A stretch of DNA of 64,000 nucleotides, taken from assembly GCA_035530195.1 (NCBI GenBank), contig DATKVG010000160.1:11325-75324 (forward strand), given 5' to 3'. The DNA comes from JAPLKX01 sp035530195 (lineage in GTDB: Bacteria; Hydrogenedentota; Hydrogenedentia; Hydrogenedentales; SLHB01). This document shows, piece by piece, positions 47,507-56,806 of the stretch (position 1 is its first letter; every line of letters begins with the position of its first letter). Under the pieces are notes generated by a model that had not been told where the DNA came from, searched no databases, and was given only the letters and a program-made list of their open reading frames with translations. The translations under genes and the position numbers were made by a program.

Positions 47507-48511
47507 CTACTTCCTCCGCCGTATCACATCCAGAAACACCGCGCCGAGTATCACGCCGCCCTTCACGACGTACTGCAGCGAGAAATGAACCCCCGCCTGG
47601 TTGAGTCCCTTGTCGAGGATGCCGATGATGACGGCCCCGATCAGCGTGCCGGGCATTGCCCCGATTCCGCCGCTGAAGCTCGTTCCCCCGACCACCACGG
47701 CGGCGATCGCGTTCAGTTCAAACCCCACACCCGACGCCGGTTCCGCCGAATAAAGCTGCGAGGTATGTATCATCCCGGCCACGCCCGCCAGCAGCGAGCA
47801 CACCACGTACACAATCACCGTCGCCCGCGCCAGCGGGATCCCGCTCAGCCGCGCCGCCTCGCTGTTGCCCCCGATCCCGTACAGGTGCCGGCCGAACCGC
47901 GTGAAGTGCAGTACCACCGCCGGGATCGCGAACAGCACCAGCATCACCACCACCGGCACCGGCAACCAGCCGAACAGCCGGCCGTTGCCCAGCGCCAGGA
48001 ACACCCCGTGCGACTCGTCGATCGCCATCGGCCGCCCTTCGTTGAATCCCAGCGCCGCGCCACGTGCCACCAGCATCGTCGCCAGCGTGATGATGAACGG
48101 CGGCATCTTCGTCTTCGCCGCGAAGAAGCCGTTGAAGCCCCCGAACAGCGCCGCAACACCCAGTCCCGCCGCAAGCCCCGCCGGCAACACCCACGCCGCA
48201 CCTTCCGGCGCGCGCGTAAACACAAAGACCGTCGTCGTCCCCACCAGCGCCACCAGCGCGCCGACCGACAAGTCGATCCCACCGATCAGGATCACCAGCG
48301 TCATTCCAAACGCGATGATGGCGTTTACCGAGATCTGCTGCGCGAGGTCAAGCAGGTTGTCCGGCGCCAGCAACGTCGGCACCCACAACCGGAACAGGCA
48401 AAGCAGCCCAACCACCGCCGCCACCAGCGGCCCATATTGTTTGCCCGCTCTCAGCAACTCAACACCCCAGCCAATGTTGTCTTTATTGTGGCACAGGCGT
48501 CTCACCTGCAC
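47507..48511 (-). CDS. Ribose-type sugar ABC transporter permease
   Basis: A 334-residue RbsC/XylH-like permease with ~9 hydrophobic segments. Family motifs: SVNAIIAFGMTLVILIGGIDLSVG (EAA-type loop), FFAAKTKMPPFIITLATMLVARG, YGIGGNSEAARLSGIP (coupling), TSFSGGIGAMPGTLIGAVIIGILDKGLN. It follows the binding-protein gene by 12 bases. Start GTG 48511 lies at the edge of a dispersed palindromic repeat, so the first ~13 residues may not be native and a TTG at 48457 is possible. The ATPase (RbsA) is not in this window. Confidence 0.88.
   Translation of the reverse strand: MQVRRLCHNKDNIGWGVELLRAGKQYGPLVAAVVGLLCLFRLWVPTLLAPDNLLDLAQQISVNAIIAFGMTLVILIGGIDLSVGALVALVGTTTVFVFTRAPEGAAWVLPAGLAAGLGVAALFGGFNGFFAAKTKMPPFIITLATMLVARGAALGFNEGRPMAIDESHGVFLALGNGRLFGWLPVPVVVMLVLFAIPAVVLHFTRFGRHLYGIGGNSEAARLSGIPLARATVIVYVVCSLLAGVAGMIHTSQLYSAEPASGVGFELNAIAAVVVGGTSFSGGIGAMPGTLIGAVIIGILDKGLNQAGVHFSLQYVVKGGVILGAVFLDVIRRRK
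48491..48511. repeat. Dispersed 21-bp palindromic repeat, copy 2
   Basis: The reverse complement of GTGCAGGTG-AGA-CGCCTGTGC matches the 18815-18835 hairpin at 19 of 21 positions. It occupies the annotated 5' end of the permease gene. Confidence 0.75.
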
Positions 48512-48523
48512 ATCTTTATGCTA

Positions 48524-49477
48524 CTACGACTTTTTCTGCTGCATATAGGCGTCGGCATTCTCCGCCGCGATCAGCTCGACGCGGATCTTCACGTCTTTCT
48601 CGACCGGCTTGCCCTCAAGATGCTCGTACGCCTTTTCCGCGGCCACCTTCCCCATCTCGTATGGAAACTGCGCCGACGTCGAATGAAGTTTCCCTGCCTT
48701 GATGGCCGCCACGGCTTCCGCCGACCCGTCCACCGTCACGATGGTCACGTCGGCCAGTTTTCCCGCCGACTCGAGTGCGCTCACCGCGCCCAGCGCGCTC
48801 GGATCGTTGATCGGAAACACCGCATTGATCTCCGGGAAACGCCCCAGCAAGTCGCGCATCAGCGGCCGCGCGCCTTCCGCGGTGCCCTGGCCTTCCTGCG
48901 TGTCGAGGATCTTCATGTCGGGGTATTTGGCGATCTCTTCTGTGAACCCGGCGACCCGGTCGATGCACGCTTTGTTCACCGACCTGTGCAGGATCACGAT
49001 GTTCGCGGGCCGCCGCACCTGCGCCAGCGCGCGCGCCGCCAGCCGCCCCGCCTCGACGTTGTCCGACGCCACCTGGCACAACACCAGTTCCGCGTCTTTC
49101 ACCGGCGCGTCGACCACGATGCACGGCACGCCCTTGTCCCGCGCCTGGATCAGGCTCCCCTTGATGCCTTCCCAGTTCACCGGGTTGATGAACACCGCCG
49201 CAACGCCTTTCAGCAGCAGGTCGGAGATATCGTTTTTCTGTTTGAGGCTGTTGAACTGCGAGTCCAGCGTGATCAGCGTGTCCCCGTGCGCCTCGATAAC
49301 GTCTTTCATCCCGTTGTTCAGGTCCACGAAAAACGGATTGTTCATCGTTTGAAACACTACGCCGAACGACCGCCCTTTCGTCTGGGCTTCCGCGGGCGGT
49401 TTCTCCGCCGGCGTGCAGCCAATCACCACGCACGCCGCCACGACGCAGCAGATTATCATTCCGCATAGAACTTTCAT
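48524..49477 (-). CDS. Ribose/xylose-type sugar-binding lipoprotein
   Basis: A 317-residue periplasmic-binding protein of the RbsB/Peripla_BP_4 family. Lipobox VVIGC (Cys21). Then GVVFQTMNNPFFVDLNNGMKDVIE, SDLLLKGVAAVFINPV, VVDAPV, and INDPSALGAVSALESAG, the usual hinge and sugar-contact regions. Ligand is likely a pentose or hexose monosaccharide; exact sugar not determined. First gene of a two-gene operon with the permease; ATP-binding component missing. Confidence 0.9.
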   Translation of the reverse strand: MKVLCGMIICCVVAACVVIGCTPAEKPPAEAQTKGRSFGVVFQTMNNPFFVDLNNGMKDVIEAHGDTLITLDSQFNSLKQKNDISDLLLKGVAAVFINPVNWEGIKGSLIQARDKGVPCIVVDAPVKDAELVLCQVASDNVEAGRLAARALAQVRRPANIVILHRSVNKACIDRVAGFTEEIAKYPDMKILDTQEGQGTAEGARPLMRDLLGRFPEINAVFPINDPSALGAVSALESAGKLADVTIVTVDGSAEAVAAIKAGKLHSTSAQFPYEMGKVAAEKAYEHLEGKPVEKDVKIRVELIAAENADAYMQQKKS

Positions 49478-49562
49478 GGCGCACCTCCATATATCACCCC
49501 GATAGCATGAAGTTTTCCCCCCGGCAAGTCAATTTGAAAGGCCGCGGGTAGCATCGCGGTGG

Positions 49563-49582
49563 GGTCGCGCTCCCGCGCGACC
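49563..49582. repeat. Perfect 8-bp hairpin GGTCGCGC-TCCC-GCGCGACC
   Basis: A 20-base stem-loop in the 3' flank of the DUF4091 gene. It may end its transcript or be a dispersed palindrome; no T-run follows. Confidence 0.7.
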
Positions 49583-49652
49583 GTACAAGGCGCGGTTCTT
49601 CGACCCGGCGCCTACGTTGAAACGCCACCGTCCCCGGTTCCGATCCCGCCGC

Positions 49653-52049
49653 TCACTTGCCTCGCTGCAATTTCTCGAGCGCGTCAAGGATCTCGACCCG
49701 CGCCTTGTCCGCCGCTGTGGGCAATCCCGCCGGCTTCCACATGAAGAAGTGGTTGGCCTTGACGTCCGTGCCAACCCGCGCCGGCAATTCCTCGAGCAGC
49801 CGCGACGCCTGCGCCCGCGCCTCCGCAGAACCCGCGCCCGAATCAACCGCCCTGCGCAGCATCAGCAGGTACTCATAATCTTCGATGCCCTCACGGCACG
49901 CCTCGAGATGTTTCCCCGGCGTCACACCCTTCGGGTCGATGAACAGCGGCGTGTACGCGGCCCGCGGCTGCGGGTATTCGTTCCACGACGGCCCGCCCGC
50001 CGCGTCCGCGAATGCCCAGAAATACGACGCGCCGGCCCCATACCGCCAGCAATCCCAGCCTTGCAGCCGGCAATACGCGTACGGGTCGAGCAGCCGCATC
50101 GGCCCGCTGCACGAATAAAACTCGAGTGCCTGCCCCGCGGGCCGGTTCAGGAACGCGGCCCGGTATGCGTCGTCGCCTTTTAAAAACATGGGGCGGTTCG
50201 GGCAGAGCACGTCGCACAACGACAGCATCTCCGTGCTCGCCGCAGCCGCGTCCTTGTGAATCGGGTCTTCCCACACCTTGATGCCCGCGCCCGACGCCCG
50301 CATCACCCGAGCCCACGCGGCGATTGTCGCGTCATGCTCGGGCGCGCGCGGCTCATCGACCAGTAGCACCATCAACTGCCCCGGCTCGAGCTTGTTCTCC
50401 CTCATCTTGCCCGCCCAGAACTTCGCCCAGTCCGCAACGGCCCGCTCGAACTCCGGCGTTCCCGCGGCCCACTGCTGAAAACGCCCGGCCACTGCCGCAA
50501 AGACACAATACCTTCCCGCGCCCGGCCACAGCTCGAGCCAGCCGTCGAAATTGCCCGTGTCCGGCGGCTCGATCATCGCGCCGGTGGCGTCGTGTTTGCC
50601 GGACGGCATCGCGGCCGAAGTGGCCCACGGCGAATCCACAAAATGCTCGCGCAAATGCCGGATCAGCGCGGGCTTGTTCTCCGCCGTTACCTCGTAATGG
50701 GCCTCAACGTTCGTGTAATCCCAGCCGCCGAAATGCAGCGCCGGCCGATCCGGAAACCTTATCGGGTACACGTGCAGCCGCAGCGGGATCTCGACGTCGT
50801 TCACCCGCACCGCGCCCTCGTACACGCCCGGCTCGATGTCGCGCGGATTGAACGTAAGCCATACCTGCCGCACCAGACCCGCATGCATCGAGACGGCGTA
50901 GCGGCCGCCTTCCACCGGCGCGGGAAGCAGCGCCGCCGCAACCGGTTTGCCCTCGCGGGTGTCGGTCCACGCCACTTCGCGCACCTCGATGTACGGCGGG
51001 TTGTCGCCGCCCGGCAAGCCGGAAATCACCACTTCCACTTTCACGCACGCTTCGGCCGTGGCGATGTTCAACACTGCCGCGCGGTATTCGTTCAGCATCA
51101 TACTCACTTCAATCGCCGATGACGCCGTATCCGCCGCCGGCTCCGGCAACCCCGGCGTCAACTCCATCGGATCCCACGGCCCCGCCGCCCATAGTTTCAA
51201 TCCCGTCACGCCTTTCTCGCGCCAAACGCGGGCAAGCGCATCGAATACGCGTGCGTGCAACGCGTTGATCGGCAGAATCGTCTTGAACTCCGGCCCGTAC
51301 TCGACCGGCAACGCCTCCAACTCGGCCACGACCGCGTCAAGCTGGGCCGCCACTTCCTTACCCGCCCCTTCAGGCAGCCCCGCTGCCGCGGCACGAACTG
51401 ATTCGACATCCCTCGTAATGCGCCGCTTCACGCCTTCGTGCGTGATCAGGTTTTTCATCCAAGCCGACACATCCGGCTCGCCACGCCCCGGCAGCGGCTC
51501 GCTCAGCCACGCGTCCTTACCCTTCAACACCTCAATCTCATCGCAAAAGATAAACGGCTCGCCTTTAACAACCAGCGCCAGTTTCCGCCCGTGCGTTCGC
51601 AGCGCGTCCGTCTGGAACTTGTGCGTCGCATAACCCTCCGTGGGCGGTGCTCCCGCGCCGGCGCTCAATGCAACAAGATCGCCGACGTAATGGAACGGGC
51701 CGTCGTCGCCGGCAACAAGCAGCGCGATCGATTGCGGCCATTTCACCCCCGCCACGCCCGCCGCCGTGCTCAAACTCACCCCGCCGATCGGCCTGTCCGC
51801 GCCAAGGTCCAGCGTAACCACCACGATGGCCCCGCCGCTCCAGCCCACCGTACCCGGCTGCGTCCAGAAATGCCCCGACACGTACTGCCCGTCGGTAAGT
51901 TGCGCCGCGTCCCCGGCATCCAGGCAATGCTCATAATTCGGAGCCGGCTCCAGCGTATACGCCGTGTTCAGCGCAATATTCTCCGCCGCCGCCGCCGGCA
52001 ACGCCGAAATAACCAATGCGGCAACCGCCATTAAAGTAACCCGCTTCAT
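49653..52049 (-). CDS. Secreted DUF4091-type glycoside-hydrolase-like protein
   Basis: A 798-residue exported protein (MKRVTLMAVAALVISALPAAAA). Residues ~20-180 resemble an F5/8-type or discoidin-like carbohydrate-binding module (GAIVVVTLDLGADRPIGGVSLSTAAG). A beta-rich part follows, then a barrel-like domain (ALHFGGWDYTN, MVLLVDEPRAPEHD with an Asp-Glu pair, IKVWEDPI, CDVLCPNRPM) and the DUF4091 C-terminus (GWDCWRYGAGASYFWAF, EACREGIEDYEYLLMLR). DUF4091 is found with GH123-like N-acetylhexosaminidase barrels; here the enzyme activity is inference. GGAG lies 7 bases before the ATG. It faces a repeat-rich gap. Confidence 0.75.
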   Translation of the reverse strand: MKRVTLMAVAALVISALPAAAAENIALNTAYTLEPAPNYEHCLDAGDAAQLTDGQYVSGHFWTQPGTVGWSGGAIVVVTLDLGADRPIGGVSLSTAAGVAGVKWPQSIALLVAGDDGPFHYVGDLVALSAGAGAPPTEGYATHKFQTDALRTHGRKLALVVKGEPFIFCDEIEVLKGKDAWLSEPLPGRGEPDVSAWMKNLITHEGVKRRITRDVESVRAAAAGLPEGAGKEVAAQLDAVVAELEALPVEYGPEFKTILPINALHARVFDALARVWREKGVTGLKLWAAGPWDPMELTPGLPEPAADTASSAIEVSMMLNEYRAAVLNIATAEACVKVEVVISGLPGGDNPPYIEVREVAWTDTREGKPVAAALLPAPVEGGRYAVSMHAGLVRQVWLTFNPRDIEPGVYEGAVRVNDVEIPLRLHVYPIRFPDRPALHFGGWDYTNVEAHYEVTAENKPALIRHLREHFVDSPWATSAAMPSGKHDATGAMIEPPDTGNFDGWLELWPGAGRYCVFAAVAGRFQQWAAGTPEFERAVADWAKFWAGKMRENKLEPGQLMVLLVDEPRAPEHDATIAAWARVMRASGAGIKVWEDPIHKDAAAASTEMLSLCDVLCPNRPMFLKGDDAYRAAFLNRPAGQALEFYSCSGPMRLLDPYAYCRLQGWDCWRYGAGASYFWAFADAAGGPSWNEYPQPRAAYTPLFIDPKGVTPGKHLEACREGIEDYEYLLMLRRAVDSGAGSAEARAQASRLLEELPARVGTDVKANHFFMWKPAGLPTAADKARVEILDALEKLQRGK

Positions 52050-52160
52050 CCCGCGTCTCCCTCTATGTAGTTTCTCCGTACTACTATCCGTCAATTTCCT
52101 GCAATTCTTCGCAGAAAATGAACGCCGGCCCCGGATCAAAGCCTGTCATCCTAAGCGACC

Positions 52161-52184
52161 AAGCCCTGTCGCCAGGGCTTTTTT
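52161..52184 (+). terminator. Terminator-like hairpin AAGCCCTG-TCGC-CAGGGCTT-T4
   Basis: A perfect 8-bp stem (52161-52168 with 52173-52180) with a T-run on the plus strand. No plus-strand gene ends nearby, so it may be an orphan copy of a repeat rather than a working terminator. Confidence 0.55.
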
Positions 52185-52255
52185 GTGGCAGAAAACCAAG
52201 ATCAAAACATGTCATCCAAAGCCCGCCCCAAAGCCTGTCATCCTGAGCCCTGCCA

Positions 52256-52328
52256 GCCACTGGCTAAGGCTTTTGTTCATGGTCCTTTATGGCAGGGCGT
52301 GAGGATCCCCTCGCTCGGAACCAGTGGC
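52256..52328. repeat. Hairpin element, copy 1 (GCCACTGGC...CCAGTGGC)
   Basis: About 73 bp with inverted ends GCCACTGG/CCAGTGGC and an internal GGGCGTGAGGATCCCCTCG (52295-52313) that occurs identically in copy 2. Internal GAGGATCCCCTC is itself palindromic. Confidence 0.75.
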
Positions 52329-52374
52329 GTCCCAAGAGGTCTCGCCAAAACGTGTTCTTAGGAGCCCGTCCAGA

Positions 52375-52445
52375 CACTGGCTATCATTTCTAACTCGGGG
52401 CGTTCCAATGGGCGGGCGTGAGGATCCCCTCGGTTGCAACCAGTG
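52375..52445. repeat. Hairpin element, copy 2
   Basis: About 71 bp with ends CACTGG/CCAGTG and the shared 19-bp core at 52414-52432. The two copies are in direct orientation, 47 bases apart; the rest of their sequence is diverged. Confidence 0.75.
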
Positions 52446-52627
52446 GCGTTCCGATCAGTGCTCATTAAGTTCATGCCCGCAACAATACCGGGGGGATTCT
52501 GCCGACCGCGGAGACGCGGTCGGACGTCGCGGTGGACTCGGGCTCTTGCATTAAAAGTAGAAGCCATGTGCCAGTGCTCCTCGGAATGACACCTTCGGGT
52601 GCCTTTTGGTTGCGGCTACGCCGCGCC

Positions 52628-52667
52628 GTGTTCTCCGTGGTTTAAGAAAATCGACCACGGAGAACAC
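52628..52667. repeat. 14-bp inverted repeat GTGTTCTCCGTGGT / ACCACGGAGAACAC
   Basis: Perfect 14-bp arms (52628-52641, 52654-52667) with a 12-base loop. The second arm continues as two 9-bp units CACGGAGAA, making it part of the 9-bp-period family. Confidence 0.85.
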
Positions 52668-52745
52668 GGAGAATCAAAATTGTGGTGCAGGCACTTGCCA
52701 CGGCGTAATTGCGGCAGCAATGAAGCCGGGTCCCGCCTGCACGTG

Positions 52746-55700
52746 TTAAAACTTCACGGTAACCTCCAGAACATCGCCCTTTTTCAGCACCACGGGCTCC
52801 TCCAACTTGACCGCAAGTTTCGACGGCCCTGCCGCGGGCGCCGCCGTTGCGAGTTTCTTGCCGGAGCCGTTGCGCGTGACCGTCACGCCTGTTGGCGCCT
52901 TACCCACCGGCGTCTCAAACGCAAGCTGCGCCACCTTCAACTGGCCGCCACGCATCTCGATCCGGTCTGTCTGCCCGGACGGATCCTGTTTCTGCGTAAA
53001 CAGCCCGTAGCCTTCCGCGGCGGTGAACATCGAGACGTGATCGTCCGGCCGCCAAACCGGCGCAAACCCGATCCGGCCCGCCGGCCCGTCGTACGAAGAC
53101 CCCTGCGCCGCCAGCAGCAGCGACCACACGCTCATCGCACGCGCATAAAACTTCCCGCATTCCTCGTCGATGAACGGGCTGCCGCTGTAGCCCCACGACG
53201 TGTAACTGCCGCCCGTCAGCCCGATCCGCATCCGGCCGTCATACCGGTCGTACGCCGCCTTCACAATCATCAGGCCCTCGTTCATCAGGCCCGCCTGCAT
53301 CATCGCCGCCGCCGCCGAATACTCCGTCCCGGTCCACACCTCGTCCGCATACAGCGTAAACGGCTGCGGCCGATCCGACTCTCTCGGCCACTGGATCATC
53401 TGCAGGCCCGCGTCGTCGTCGTGCACGAACTTGCGCGGCGCCTGCACAATGCCCCGGTAGTTGTCGTGGAAGTTGTAATGGATCAGCGCACGCATCGCCG
53501 ACTGCACCCGGTCCACCGGATAGATCCAGCCCAGGTCAAGCTGGTTGGCCCACCACTGCCCCAGCACCTGATCAATGCTGCAGCCGTTGGCATAATCATG
53601 CTGCGGCGACGCATCCTGGATCTGAATATAGTACTCGCCGTTGTACAGCGTCTCGTTCTGGATTTTCGCACCGGCGTCTGCCACACGGCTGAACCGCCCC
53701 TGCGCTTCCGCGTCCCCTTGCAATCCCGCCATCACGGCCGAAGCGCGCAGCGCCGCTACGTACATTGTCCCCAGCCACGACGTGCTCCCGCTGACGTTCA
53801 CGTCCAGCGTGTTGTGCTGCACGCCCGATAGCGCGCCGTTCTCGTCGGCGTCCCACTGGGTGATCGTGAATTCCATCGCTTTCTTCACGCGTGGCCACTG
53901 CGGTTTCAGCCACTCGCCGTCCGCGCTCAACAAATACTCGCGGTATACGGCCAGGATTTCGCCGCACTGCGCGTCCACCGCCTTGATAGACTTCGGCTGG
54001 CGGAACGGCAGCGCACCATCCGGCTCCTGCACCGACAGCGCCTCCTCGCGCATCAGCCGCCCTATCTCGGGAAACAGCCGCGCGTGCGACTGCGCGTATT
54101 GCCAAACGTGCCCGCAGTTGCCGTGACAGCAGCCTTCCGCCGGGTTGCACCCTTCCCAGCCGCCGAAATACCCGTCCTTGGCCCAGAAACACGTCGGCGA
54201 CCGCAGCACCGCCATTTGCGAAGTGACCCGGTCAAGCAGGTAGCGAGGGAGGTTCGACGCGTACATCGTGTCGTGATACGCCCGCGTCTCATCAGTCAAT
54301 TCGGCCAGCCGCTTGCTCACGTCCCGGACAACCGCACACGCGTCCTCGTACCAATTCGCATACATGTTGCCCGTCGGGTTCCACTTCTCCTTGATGTTGC
54401 CGTGCGTCACGTTCGGGAAATGCCAGCCCAGCACAAACGTCACCCGTTCCGACTTCCCCGGTGCCACCGTCAGCGAACTCACTACCGCGCCCGCAACAGT
54501 CTCCCCGTCCTTGGATGGGCCGGCCGTGCGAGGCCCGCCCGACGCTCCATCCTTCAAGAAGACGTCGTATGCCGCGTCGGGCTGCGGCCAATCCGCCGAA
54601 CCCGTCGCTTTCCCATTGAGAACCGCCAGCGCCATGTCGCCGTTGCCGGCCGTCTCCTTCGGGCGATCAGCCGTCATATGCAGTGCTTGCCCGTTCTTGA
54701 TCTTGACTATCCGGTTGACGTTCTTGCCAAACCCCGCGTGGGCTCGCCCATCGATTTCTTTTTTGCCCGCAAAACCAACCGCATTCAACTGCGCCGCCAG
54801 CAGATCCACCTCTACCGGCTCGTTTCCCGTATTCGTCACCGTGACGTTCGATATCACGCACGGAATCGCCGAGTCGCGCGCATCCAGCGGCACGAGCGGG
54901 TTGAAAACCTCCAGGCTCACCTTCACCGGCAGTTGGCTGTCGATGAAGTCAAACCACCCAAAAGGATACTCGCCCCGGAACTGTAATGTTTCCATACTGG
55001 AAAACTTGCCCACGGCGGCCGTCTGCAGCGCCCGCACAACCGGCTCCTGTCCTTTCACCTGCGCCCGCACCGCCATGTAGCTCTCCGGCACGCGCACCCA
55101 ATTGTAGTTGTTGAAAATCTGCCACACGTGCGGTTCCGCGTTCCCGTTGTAATGGATCACGCCCGTGCCGATCCCACCCACCGGCAGGCTGATCGCGGCC
55201 AGATGGTCGCCTTCATAGACGCGCGTCTCGCCACGCGCCGTCAGCGCTAAATCGTTCAGCCGCTCGACCACCTTCGCCGCGTCTTCTTTCCGGCGCTCGT
55301 CGATCTTCTTCTGCTTTTCCTCCAGCCGTTGCTCGAGCGCCTCGACCACCGCCACGCGCCGCTCCTTCCATCCCACCGCATCCACCAGCCCCGCAACTTC
55401 CTCGGCCGGCAATGGCCGGTCAAAGATGATCAACTCGTCAATCGCGCCCGTGAACTTCTCTTCGCCCGCCGGCGACGACGCCCCTATCATCAGCGGCAGG
55501 TTTTTCGCCTCGCGCCGCGGCAGCCCGCCGATACTGGCGCATTGCACCCCGTCAATGTAGATGCGCGTCATAGACGTGTCCGCCGTCGCGCAGAAATGAT
55601 GCCACTCGCCCGGCTGGATCGGACCCAGCGGCGGGTCTGCCGTCACCAACCCTTGCCCGTTCCACAACGCAACACCGCCGCTCCCTTTCATCACGTGGAT

Positions 55701-56057
55701 GCTGAACCGCGTGTCCGGCGACGACTTCCGTTTCGCCACCATGCATGGGTTGTAGTCTTCGGCTGGGAACGCGTCCACCCGGAAAAAGAACGCCACCGTT
55801 GTCTGGTCCACATCAAGCGGCGCCGATTGCTCGACCGTGGCAAAGCCCCCGCCGAATACGGCCGCTCGGCCCACCACGCCTTCGGCGAAAGTCACCGCAC
55901 CATTGGCCACACCATTCATAGACCCTTTCGAGTCGTTCAAATCCCCGTCCATGCGCCAGTAGCCAATCAACCCCGCCATCTTGCCCGCCGTTTCGGCGAA
56001 ACCCGGCGCTGGAGGTTCCGCCGAAATAAACGTCAGCATTGCAAACAAAGAAACCAT
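52746..56057 (-). CDS. Secreted LamG-GH116 glycosidase (beta-glucosidase/glucocerebrosidase-like)
   Basis: A 1103-residue exported protein (MVSLFAMLTFISAEPP). Residues ~30-210 form a LamG/concanavalin-like domain (IGYWRMDGDLNDSKG, WHHFCATADTSMTRIYIDG). After a coiled linker comes the GH116 N-terminal domain (LPVGGIGTGVIHYNGNAEPHVWQIFNNYNWVRVP split as ISLPVGGIGTGVIHYNG and PHVWQIFNNYN) and the (alpha/alpha)6 catalytic domain with GVQHNTLDVNVSG and CSIDQVLGQWWANQLDLGW, where the catalytic acids of GH116 are expected. Characterised GH116 enzymes cleave beta-glucosides, beta-xylosides or N-acetylglucosaminides. AGGAGG precedes the ATG at 56057. Confidence 0.86.
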   Translation of the reverse strand: MVSLFAMLTFISAEPPAPGFAETAGKMAGLIGYWRMDGDLNDSKGSMNGVANGAVTFAEGVVGRAAVFGGGFATVEQSAPLDVDQTTVAFFFRVDAFPAEDYNPCMVAKRKSSPDTRFSIHVMKGSGGVALWNGQGLVTADPPLGPIQPGEWHHFCATADTSMTRIYIDGVQCASIGGLPRREAKNLPLMIGASSPAGEEKFTGAIDELIIFDRPLPAEEVAGLVDAVGWKERRVAVVEALEQRLEEKQKKIDERRKEDAAKVVERLNDLALTARGETRVYEGDHLAAISLPVGGIGTGVIHYNGNAEPHVWQIFNNYNWVRVPESYMAVRAQVKGQEPVVRALQTAAVGKFSSMETLQFRGEYPFGWFDFIDSQLPVKVSLEVFNPLVPLDARDSAIPCVISNVTVTNTGNEPVEVDLLAAQLNAVGFAGKKEIDGRAHAGFGKNVNRIVKIKNGQALHMTADRPKETAGNGDMALAVLNGKATGSADWPQPDAAYDVFLKDGASGGPRTAGPSKDGETVAGAVVSSLTVAPGKSERVTFVLGWHFPNVTHGNIKEKWNPTGNMYANWYEDACAVVRDVSKRLAELTDETRAYHDTMYASNLPRYLLDRVTSQMAVLRSPTCFWAKDGYFGGWEGCNPAEGCCHGNCGHVWQYAQSHARLFPEIGRLMREEALSVQEPDGALPFRQPKSIKAVDAQCGEILAVYREYLLSADGEWLKPQWPRVKKAMEFTITQWDADENGALSGVQHNTLDVNVSGSTSWLGTMYVAALRASAVMAGLQGDAEAQGRFSRVADAGAKIQNETLYNGEYYIQIQDASPQHDYANGCSIDQVLGQWWANQLDLGWIYPVDRVQSAMRALIHYNFHDNYRGIVQAPRKFVHDDDAGLQMIQWPRESDRPQPFTLYADEVWTGTEYSAAAAMMQAGLMNEGLMIVKAAYDRYDGRMRIGLTGGSYTSWGYSGSPFIDEECGKFYARAMSVWSLLLAAQGSSYDGPAGRIGFAPVWRPDDHVSMFTAAEGYGLFTQKQDPSGQTDRIEMRGGQLKVAQLAFETPVGKAPTGVTVTRNGSGKKLATAAPAAGPSKLAVKLEEPVVLKKGDVLEVTVKF

Positions 56058-56199
56058 GGGAAAACTCCTCCTGACATGTCTGAACCCGGACCCAAAAACC
56101 GCCCTACCCTCATTCCCATTTCGTCCACCCTCTAAACTAGCCGGGTGGATTACCCAATGCAACTTCCCCAAGAAACCTCGAAATCCACAAGTAAAACAA

Positions 56200-56269
56200 G
56201 CGAAAAACGGGGACTGACTCGCTTTTTTCGGCAGTTTGGAAAAAGCGTGTCTGTCCCCGCTTTTCGCAA
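56200..56269. repeat. REP-like ~70-bp hairpin repeat, copy 2 (inverted)
   Basis: Reverse complement of the 18902-18971 repeat at all but about two positions. It starts directly after the HydC stop codon, so it may end the hydrogenase transcript. Its GGGGACTGA end reaches into the last codons of hydC. Confidence 0.85.
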
Positions 56270-56806
56270 TCAGTCCCCCTTTTTTGCTTTTTCCAGGTAA
56301 CGTTCGAGGATGGCGGGGATTTGGTCGGTGGTGATGGGTCCGTGGACTTCGTCTTCGATCATGATGACGGGAGCGAGGCCGCATGTGCCGAGGCATCTTG
56401 AGCCTTCGAGGGAAAATACGCCGTCGGTGCTGGTTTCGCCGTAGTCGATGCCGAGCTCTTCTTTGAGTTTCTGGGCAACGCGTTCGGCGCTCTTGACGTA
56501 GCAGGCGGTGCCGATGCAGACGTGGATGACGAATTTGCCGCGGGGGCGGAGGCGGAAGTAGTGGTAGAAGGTTGCGACTCCCGAGACGCGCGCGGCGGGT
56601 ACTTGCATGAGCTGTGCGACGGCGTCGATGCGCTCGGGGCTGAGCCAGCCGAATTGGCCCTGCACCATGTGGAGGACCTGGATGAGGTGGCTCTTGGCTT
56701 CTGGTCCGCCTCGACGGGCTTCGATAAAGTCGACAATCTCGGGTGAGAGAGCGGCTTTTGATTTGGTTTCGATTTCGGGCCAGTTGTCTTTTTCCAGGGT
56801 TTTCAT
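56270..56806 (-). CDS. hydC: HydC/NuoE-like [2Fe-2S] subunit of trimeric [FeFe]-hydrogenase
   Basis: A 178-residue thioredoxin-fold subunit: IQVLHMVQGQFGWLSPERI, VSGVATFYHYFRLRPRGK, and the four [2Fe-2S] cysteines in CIGTACYVK and CLGTCGLAP. In trimeric, electron-bifurcating hydrogenases this subunit shuttles electrons from the flavin subunit. It is the last gene of the operon and overlaps the hydA stop (ATGA). The order B-A-C differs from the common C-B-A. Confidence 0.92.
   Translation of the reverse strand: MKTLEKDNWPEIETKSKAALSPEIVDFIEARRGGPEAKSHLIQVLHMVQGQFGWLSPERIDAVAQLMQVPAARVSGVATFYHYFRLRPRGKFVIHVCIGTACYVKSAERVAQKLKEELGIDYGETSTDGVFSLEGSRCLGTCGLAPVIMIEDEVHGPITTDQIPAILERYLEKAKKGD

Larger units (their letters stand above)
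52050..52745. other. Gene-free, repeat-dense gap
   Basis: About 700 bases with no credible gene. It holds a plus-strand terminator-like hairpin (52161-52184), two related ~72-bp hairpin elements (52256-52328 and 52375-52445), a CACC-TTCG-GGTG tetraloop hairpin near 52588-52600 flanked by CGGAATGACA-type words, and a 14-bp inverted pair (52628-52667). The density of palindromes suggests a site where repeats accumulate. Confidence 0.7.

Noticed and set aside
47585..49468. 627-codon open frame on the plus strand
   Set aside because: Opposite the sugar permease and binding protein genes; extremely Arg/His/Gln-rich and without domain features.
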